Of a stretch of DNA of 19,738 bases, positions 15,427 through 19,738 are shown one piece after another (the stretch's first letter is position 1; every line of letters begins with the position of its first letter). Source of the stretch: Campylobacteraceae bacterium (GTDB lineage: Bacteria > Campylobacterota > Campylobacteria > Campylobacterales > Sulfurospirillaceae); assembly GCA_019162915.1 (NCBI GenBank), contig JAFLKZ010000149.1, forward strand, positions 401 to 20,138. The letters run 5' to 3'. The notes beneath the pieces were generated by a model. The model made no database searches. It saw nothing but the letters and a program-made list of their open reading frames with translations, and was not told the DNA's origin. The translations under genes and the position numbers were made by a program.

Positions 15427-17163
15427 TTATTTTGTTTTTTCTCTAAGTCTAATACCAAGGTCTCGCAATTGCTCATTTTCAACAGGACTAGGTGCCCTTG
15501 TTAAGATACACTGTGCTTTTTGTGTTTTCGGGAAAGCGATAACATCTCTAATACTCTCACTTTTCGTAATAAGCATCATTAATCTATCGAGACCGATAGC
15601 TAAACCACCATGAGGAGGTGCGCCAAATTTAAGGGCGTCTAGTAAAAATTCGAATTTTTCATGAGCTTCTTCATCACTAATTCCCAGTAGATTGAAAACT
15701 TTTTGTTGAATATCTTTTTTGTGAATTCTAATACTTCCGCCACCTAGTTCAGTACCGTTTAGCACGACGTCATAAGCGATAGATTCCATTTCGTCTATTG
15801 GGGTGTTGTCGATGTCTTTTGGCATTGTAAATGGATGGTGAAGTGCTTTGACTCTTCCATTTTCAACTTCAAACATTTCAAAGTCGACAACCCATACAAA
15901 TTCAAAAACATCTTTTGGGATAATATCCATCATCTCCGCAAGGTAAATTCTAAATCTTCCCATGTAGTCAAGCACAAGTTTTTTATCCCCAGCGCCAAAG
16001 AAAATGGCATCGCCTACATGTAAATCTGCAGCAGTGATAATTCTTTGTAAATCTTCTTCTTCAAAAAACTTAGCCAATGGACCTTTGAGCCCTTCTTCTT
16101 TCATCTGAAAGTAGCCAAGTCCTGATGCTCCAAATTTTCTAACATAGTCTTCAAAACCTTGCATTTGTCGTTTTGAGAAGATATTGTCACCATTTGGTAC
16201 TTTGAGTGCTTTGATACGATTTTTCTTTGTATCTTTGGCAATGTTGCTAAAAATTTCATTTTTGCAGTTTGCAAAGACGTCGATGACATCAATCATACTT
16301 AGGTCATAACGAAGGTCTGGTTTATCGGAGCCATATTTTTCCATCGCATCTTTAAAACGAATACGATTAAATGGCGTGCATATTTCATGTCCACAGGCTT
16401 TAAGAAGATTTTCTGTCACTTTCATAACATCTTCTTGGTTACAAAAACTCATCTCTATGTCAATTTGTGTAAATTCTGGTTGACGATCAGCCCTCAAGTC
16501 TTCATCACGAAAACATTTAGCGACTTGAAAATATCTATCAAATCCCGCACACATTAAAAGTTGTTTGAAAAGTTGAGGCGATTGGGGAAGGGCATAAAAT
16601 TCACCATTGTGAACACGGCTTGGGACGAGATAATCACGTGCTCCCTCAGGGGTTGATTTAGTAAGAATAGGCGTTTCAACTTCAAGAAAACCTTGCTTAT
16701 CCAATGAGTTTCTCACCGCAATCGTAGCTTTACTTCTGAGTTTAAAAATTTCATATGATTTAGGATTACGAAGGTCAAGATAGCGATACTTTAGTCTTAC
16801 TTCTTCACCAACATTGTTGTCACCAATCACAAAAGGGACGGTTTCACTCGTGTTTTCAACGATAAGTTCATCGACAACGATTTCGATTTTACCAGTTTTA
16901 AGACGTGGATTTTCTAGTCCTTCTCCTCTAGCTCGAACTGTTCCTTTGATTTTTAAAACAAATTCATCTCTAATATGTGATGCCATATCGTGCGCAGTAA
17001 CGCTATCTTCAGGGTCACATACGAGTTGAACGAGTCCTGATTTGTCACGAAGATCTATAAAAATAACGCCACCATGGTCTCTATGACTATTAACCCATCC
17101 ACATACTTCTACTATTTCACCGATATTTTCTATATCCAAATCTGCACAATAATGACTTCTCAA
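15427..17163 (-). CDS. aspS: Aspartyl-tRNA synthetase, probably non-discriminating (Asp/Asn)
   Basis: This 578-residue class IIb synthetase of bacterial type has an N-terminal OB-fold anticodon-binding domain (about 1-105, MRSHYCADL ... NSHRDHGGVIFIDLRDKSG). The catalytic core includes motif 2 (FRDEDLRADRQPEFTQID) and motif 3 (GLAIGLDRLMML), interrupted by the bacterial GAD insertion. In Campylobacterota the enzyme usually charges both tRNA-Asp and tRNA-Asn, with GatCAB then making Asn-tRNA; that is family knowledge and no discriminating residue is judged here. The start is TTG at 17163-17161; AGGA lies about 10 bases upstream and MRSHYC is the standard beginning. A nearby ATG is in another frame. 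One TACATGTA lies at 16015. Confidence 0.96.
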   Translation of the reverse strand: MRSHYCADLDIENIGEIVEVCGWVNSHRDHGGVIFIDLRDKSGLVQLVCDPEDSVTAHDMASHIRDEFVLKIKGTVRARGEGLENPRLKTGKIEIVVDELIVENTSETVPFVIGDNNVGEEVRLKYRYLDLRNPKSYEIFKLRSKATIAVRNSLDKQGFLEVETPILTKSTPEGARDYLVPSRVHNGEFYALPQSPQLFKQLLMCAGFDRYFQVAKCFRDEDLRADRQPEFTQIDIEMSFCNQEDVMKVTENLLKACGHEICTPFNRIRFKDAMEKYGSDKPDLRYDLSMIDVIDVFANCKNEIFSNIAKDTKKNRIKALKVPNGDNIFSKRQMQGFEDYVRKFGASGLGYFQMKEEGLKGPLAKFFEEEDLQRIITAADLHVGDAIFFGAGDKKLVLDYMGRFRIYLAEMMDIIPKDVFEFVWVVDFEMFEVENGRVKALHHPFTMPKDIDNTPIDEMESIAYDVVLNGTELGGGSIRIHKKDIQQKVFNLLGISDEEAHEKFEFLLDALKFGAPPHGGLAIGLDRLMMLITKSESIRDVIAFPKTQKAQCILTRAPSPVENEQLRDLGIRLREKTK

Positions 17164-17205
17164 TTTTTACCATTCCTATTATAAAAGGTTGTTTTTAAAG
17201 GTAAG

Positions 17206-17215
17206 ATAATACCAA
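17206..17215 (-). promoter_or_regulatory. Likely promoter of aspS-adk-cinA-like group
   Basis: On the minus strand TTGGTATTAT contains TATTAT (17211-17206) with an extended TG one base before it. A start near 17199 would give a leader of about 36 bases before the TTG of aspS. A second TATAAT (17183-17178) is too close to the start codon. Confidence 0.4.
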
Positions 17216-17260
17216 AAAGTAGCTTGTCTTTAGTTTATTTTAAAAAATATTTTATGATCG

Positions 17261-17269
17261 TGATACAAT
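17261..17269 (+). promoter_or_regulatory. Likely promoter of the small ORF at 17301
   Basis: TGATACAAT gives an extended -10: TG, one base, then TACAAT (17264-17269). A start near 17276 leaves about 24 bases before GTG 17301, enough for the GAGG site at 17292-17295. Confidence 0.4.
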
Positions 17270-17300
17270 TTTAGGTAATAATTTTTTTGCTGAGGCATTA

Positions 17301-17435
17301 GTGAGTTGCGTTTTGCTATATCTTCAAGGTATGTTTTATAGTGCTTGTGTGATTTATCTCTTTTTACTGTTTATTAAACTATATGGTCCCAAAAGAACTT
17401 CCACCCTTTTGGGACTAAAACTAAAATCTTGTTAA
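17301..17435 (+). CDS. Possible 44-residue membrane protein
   Basis: A small open frame in the gap between two minus-strand genes. The start is GTG at 17301 with GAGG five bases upstream and an extended -10 about 32 bases before. The product begins MSCVLLYLQG, has a hydrophobic span that can cross the membrane once (about residues 11-27), and ends in a basic tail (KLYGPKRTSTLLGLKLKSC). Hydrophobic N-terminal part plus positive tail suggests an inner-membrane miniprotein with the tail in the cytosol. I do not recognise it. The last 15 bases overlap the end of the opposing lipoprotein gene, and codons 29-38 form a perfect inverted repeat. The alternative is a small non-coding RNA from the same promoter. 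Confidence 0.4.
   Translation: MSCVLLYLQGMFYSACVIYLFLLFIKLYGPKRTSTLLGLKLKSC
17386..17415. repeat. 10-bp perfect inverted repeat after the lipoprotein gene
   Basis: GTCCCAAAAG (17386-17395) and CTTTTGGGAC (17406-17415) pair perfectly around a 10-base loop. It begins 5 bases after the lipoprotein stop on the minus strand, where a terminator is expected, but no T-run follows on either strand. It also lies within the small plus-strand ORF. Confidence 0.5.
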
Positions 17436-17987
17436 CCTTGAGACAATATCGTTGATACTGTCTGCAAATAGCGTATACAAAAATGGTTCTAAATCTTTTG
17501 AATTATTAGAAGATAAAACATATTTAGCTCCTTTTTGTCTAAAGTTTTGTGTAATAGTTTCTTCATCTTTTCGGACAACAACTTCAATTTCTATCTCGCC
17601 TTTGAGATTGGTGTCAAAGTTTTTATCATTGTAGATAAGTTCAATATCTTTGATATAAACTTCCATAACAAGAGAAGCAGGGTTTGCATTCACATCGGTT
17701 TTAAATCCAGCAAGATTGAGTGCATATTCTATGCCTTCTTTGTATTTGTCTGCAAAGTCAACATCACTGTGAAAAGTTGTGAATTTTTCACCATTTTGAA
17801 GAAAATACCCAATATTTCTTTTATCAGTTCTTACATCTTTTACCCAGCGTAGATAGATTAATTTTCTATCCTTCGAAGTAGGACCTTTGTATTCTGCTTT
17901 GTATGAGTCTAGACTTAACGCTTCGTTTTTATAACTACATCCACCCATTAATAAGGCAATAATGAGTAAATAAAATAGATTTTTCAT
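17421..17987 (-). CDS. Conserved-looking lipoprotein of unknown function
   Basis: A 188-residue lipoprotein beginning MKNLFYLLIIALLMGGC, with lipobox MGGC and the lipidated cysteine at 17. The mature part is mostly beta-strand-like and charged (KLIYLRWVKDVRTDKRNIGYFLQ; later GEIEIEVVVRKDEET) with an alternating pattern near the C-terminus. I do not recognise the family; a YajG-like outer-membrane lipoprotein is one thought and is weakly held. I chose ATG 17987-17985 because GGAG is 7 bases upstream; the open frame extends 15 codons further to 18032 but would spoil the signal peptide. It stands alone, divergent from nadK, with its own strong -10. Confidence 0.85.
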   Translation of the reverse strand: MKNLFYLLIIALLMGGCSYKNEALSLDSYKAEYKGPTSKDRKLIYLRWVKDVRTDKRNIGYFLQNGEKFTTFHSDVDFADKYKEGIEYALNLAGFKTDVNANPASLVMEVYIKDIELIYNDKNFDTNLKGEIEIEVVVRKDEETITQNFRQKGAKYVLSSNNSKDLEPFLYTLFADSINDIVSRLTRF

Positions 17988-18015
17988 GTTTTTTCTCCAT
18001 ATCAATATAATGTTT

Positions 18016-18024
18016 ATTATAGCA
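18016..18024 (-). promoter_or_regulatory. Promoter of the lipoprotein gene
   Basis: On the minus strand TGCTATAAT is a consensus extended -10 (TATAAT at 18021-18016). A start near 18009 gives a leader of about 21 bases, enough to include GGAG before the ATG. It is the best promoter match in the window. Confidence 0.6.
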
Positions 18025-18050
18025 TAATCCATGATTAATGAAATAAACGA

Positions 18051-18056
18051 TAGAAT
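18051..18056 (+). promoter_or_regulatory. Possible nadK promoter giving a leaderless mRNA
   Basis: TAGAAT lies only 8 bases before the nadK ATG. If used as a -10, transcription would start within a few bases of the ATG and leave no room for a ribosome site; none is visible there either. Confidence 0.3.
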
Positions 18057-18064
18057 TTATCACG

Positions 18065-18940
18065 ATGAAAACAACCCATAAAAATGAAAAATTAACAACG
18101 ATAACGCATGTTGGACTGGTGAGTAAACCTCATGATAGGTCTTTGCGCATGTATTTTGAACAGATAAAAGAAGCACTTGAGCGACGTGGCGTTATATTGC
18201 TAGTGGAAGAAAAAAGTGCTGCACTTTTTGCGTGTGAGGGCGTTACTTTTGACACCATGTGTGAAAAAAGTGATTTTCTTATTTCACTTGGAGGAGATGG
18301 AACACTCATTTCGGTGTGTCGAAGAGGATTTGCTTATGCTAAACCTGTTTTGGGAATTCATGCTGGAAAACTTGGCTTTTTGACAGATATCCAAACGGAT
18401 GAAATTCAATCCTTTGTAGAGGAAATTTTTGCTGGCAATTATCGCATTGATACGCGAATGATGTTGGAAATTTCTTTACATGTAAAGGATAAAGTTGAAA
18501 AAATTGTCGCTTTTAATGACATCGTTTTTTCACGCTCCAAAATTTCTCACATGACAACTATTAAGGCTTATGTTGATGGTGAACTCTTTAACTCCTATTA
18601 TGGCGATGGACTTATCGTCTCAACTCCAACGGGTTCAACAGCCTATAATCTCTCAGCAGGGGGGCCTGTGGTTTATCCACTGACGGAAGCCCTCATTTTG
18701 ACACCTATTTGTCCCCACTCTTTAACGCAGCGTCCTTTGGTGTTACCTGTTGATTTTGAGGTCTCTTTTGAGAGCAGTGATGACACGGTCATCGTTGTAG
18801 ATGGTCAAGACATTTACAATATGAGCGATGTAGATTTTGTGAGTGTTAAGATGGCGGAAAAGGGTGCCAAACTTATTCACAGTCTGAAAAGAAACTATTT
18901 TGATGTGTTGAAAAATAAATTACATTGGGGAAATTTGTGA
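18065..18940 (+). CDS. nadK: NAD kinase
   Basis: NadK phosphorylates NAD+ to NADP+ with ATP or polyphosphate in the cytosol. The 291-residue protein has the phosphate-binding LGGDGT (75-80), GIHAGKLGFLTD (97-108), the conserved Asn-Asp pair (151-152) and the long family signature from DGLIVSTPTG (181) to NLSAGGP (195-201). Length is normal. No Shine-Dalgarno sequence is seen before ATG 18065, and a -10-like TAGAAT lies just upstream. The stop overlaps the recN start as GTGA. The same gene pair is adjacent in C. jejuni. One TACATGTA at 18477 encodes Leu-His-Val. Confidence 0.96.
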   Translation: MKTTHKNEKLTTITHVGLVSKPHDRSLRMYFEQIKEALERRGVILLVEEKSAALFACEGVTFDTMCEKSDFLISLGGDGTLISVCRRGFAYAKPVLGIHAGKLGFLTDIQTDEIQSFVEEIFAGNYRIDTRMMLEISLHVKDKVEKIVAFNDIVFSRSKISHMTTIKAYVDGELFNSYYGDGLIVSTPTGSTAYNLSAGGPVVYPLTEALILTPICPHSLTQRPLVLPVDFEVSFESSDDTVIVVDGQDIYNMSDVDFVSVKMAEKGAKLIHSLKRNYFDVLKNKLHWGNL

Positions 18941-19738
18941 TTGAGCGATTACATGTAAAGAATCAACTCTCTTTTCAAGAGTGCGATATAGAGTTTTCTA
19001 GTGGATTAAACGTATTTACAGGACCCAGTGGCGCTGGAAAATCAGTTTTAATGCAAGCCTTACTGGCTTTGTTTGGATATGGTGAGGCGATGGCTGACTT
19101 GGTAGAATGTAGCATCGATAGTACGCTTGGATTAGATGAATTTGGTTTTGAAGAAGAAAGTCCAAATATCTTTAAATTTATCAAATCTAAAAGTTCACGC
19201 TATTTTATCAATACCAGCAATGTTTCTAAAAAAGGAATGGCAGAAGTTTCTCGTACTTTTGTAAATTATCTCTCCATGAAAGACAATGCCGAATTTGAAA
19301 ATAGTCGGCTTTTAAATCTTTTAGATGGCGTTTGTGCCACAAAAGAGCCAACGCACAGTGAAGATGTTTTAATGTTTGAGCGTGAATACATGACCTATAA
19401 AGTGCTTAAAGATGAGTTTTTACAGATAGTAGCACAAGAAAAAAAGCTAGAAGAACTCAAAGATTTTGCACGGTTTGAGATAGCTAAAATAGATGATGTT
19501 TCTCCTAAAATTGGGGAAGATGAAGAGTTGTTGTCCTTTAAAAAATCTCTCTCAAAAAAAGAAAAACTCACCCTTGCTTTGGAAAATGCCTCTCCTATTT
19601 TTGCCCTAGAATCTAGCGTCAATGAAGTTTTAAATCTCATAGAAAGAGAGAGCAGCTTTTTCGATGAATGCATGAACGAATTGCGCTCTATCTTTGAGCG
19701 ACAAAGTGAAAACTTAGAAGCATTAGAAGAAATAGACG
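18937..19738 (+). CDS. recN: DNA repair ATPase RecN, 5' part
   Basis: RecN is an SMC-like ATPase that acts at DNA double-strand breaks. Only 267 codons are in the window and the frame stays open to its end. The start is GTG 18937, overlapping the nadK TGA, with GGGGA 5 bases upstream; the protein begins MIERLHVKNQLSF. Walker A is GPSGAGKS (RecN normally GETGAGKS), followed by VLMQALLALFGYG. Later residues enter the coiled coil (QEKKLEELKDFARFEIAKID), whose FEI-KID pattern is typical of RecN. The 5-residue-scale gaps between motifs suggest the short RecN of Campylobacterota (about 500 residues). A TACATGTA sits at codons 5-8. Confidence 0.92.
   Translation, partial: MIERLHVKNQLSFQECDIEFSSGLNVFTGPSGAGKSVLMQALLALFGYGEAMADLVECSIDSTLGLDEFGFEEESPNIFKFIKSKSSRYFINTSNVSKKGMAEVSRTFVNYLSMKDNAEFENSRLLNLLDGVCATKEPTHSEDVLMFEREYMTYKVLKDEFLQIVAQEKKLEELKDFARFEIAKIDDVSPKIGEDEELLSFKKSLSKKEKLTLALENASPIFALESSVNEVLNLIERESSFFDECMNELRSIFERQSENLEALEEID

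Larger units (their letters stand above)
52..18957. repeat. Iterated 8-base palindrome TACATGTA, 11 scattered copies
   Basis: Exact copies begin at 52, 1460, 3895, 4360, 11687, 13010, 14548, 14722, 16015, 18477 and 18950. Five extend to the 10-base palindrome TTACATGTAA (51, 1459, 3894, 18476, 18949). All lie in coding sequence. Eight read as His-Val (six or more as Leu-His-Val, TTA CAT GTA) and three as Thr-Cys (ACA TGT), so two phases are used. With about 36% G+C my hand estimate of the chance expectation is below one copy. None occurs between 4368 and 11686. Confidence 0.75.

Noticed and set aside
15414..15482. Longer adk frame starting inside aspS
   Set aside because: AGAGGAG followed by GTG at 15413 gives the standard adenylate kinase N-terminus; the extra 23 residues come from the aspS 3' end.
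17988..18032. Upstream start for the lipoprotein
   Set aside because: It would bury the signal peptide behind 15 residues and begin upstream of the likely transcription start.
52..18957. TACATGTA as a classical transcription-factor operator
   Set aside because: All copies are inside genes, most far from any start, and the genes share no clear function; a regulon is unlikely.
1..19738. Mobile elements, CRISPR arrays, riboswitches or horizontally acquired islands
   Set aside because: No transposase, integrase, direct-repeat array or long structured leader was seen; base use and gene order look native across the window.

Overview
This AT-rich, gene-dense window looks like core chromosome of a free-living member of the Campylobacterota (Epsilonproteobacteria). 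Sulfurospirillum or a close relative is my best guess, from protein style rather than any search. Two blocks match gene orders I know from Campylobacter jejuni: pseudouridine synthase-flpA-trmB-ftsE-ftsX-LytM protein-pyrH-rpoZ-spoT-tyrS-flavin oxidoreductase-amiA (the Cj1280c to Cj1269c region), and adk-aspS next to nadK-recN (the Cj0639c to Cj0642 region). I see no transposase, phage gene, CRISPR array or rRNA.

Layout. Positions 1-1389 are on the minus strand: the start of a secreted protein cut by the window edge, a tRNA with CAU anticodon, and rodA. A 62-base divergent spacer leads into a plus-strand run from 1452 to 14114. Its twelve genes are mostly overlapping or a few bases apart. They cover RNA modification (RluA-type synthase, TrmB), a fibronectin-type-III lipoprotein (FlpA), the division machine FtsE-FtsX with an EnvC-like activator, UMP kinase, RNA polymerase omega, SpoT, TyrRS, a flavin oxidoreductase and a cell-wall amidase. 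A hairpin terminator for this run lies inside the 3' end of the opposing gene. Next comes a minus-strand group, aspS-adk-(CinA-like). After it are a probable small membrane-protein gene not long enough for routine ORF calling (17301-17435, plus), an unrecognised lipoprotein (minus), and nadK-recN (plus, recN cut by the window edge).

How the genes fit together. FtsE and FtsX form a membrane ATPase that in other bacteria switches on an EnvC-type activator, which in turn activates a zinc amidase to split septal peptidoglycan. All four parts are in this one run, with the amidase at its far end. The rest of the run joins growth-rate control (SpoT, omega), nucleotide supply (PyrH) and translation (TyrRS, TrmB, Rlu) to division.

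The most unusual signal is not a gene. The 8-base palindrome TACATGTA occurs 11 times in 19.7 kb, where composition predicts about one or fewer. All 11 copies are inside coding sequence, in two different reading phases and on genes of both strands. This resembles a highly iterated palindrome (as HIP1 is in cyanobacteria), and I know of no description of it for this group.
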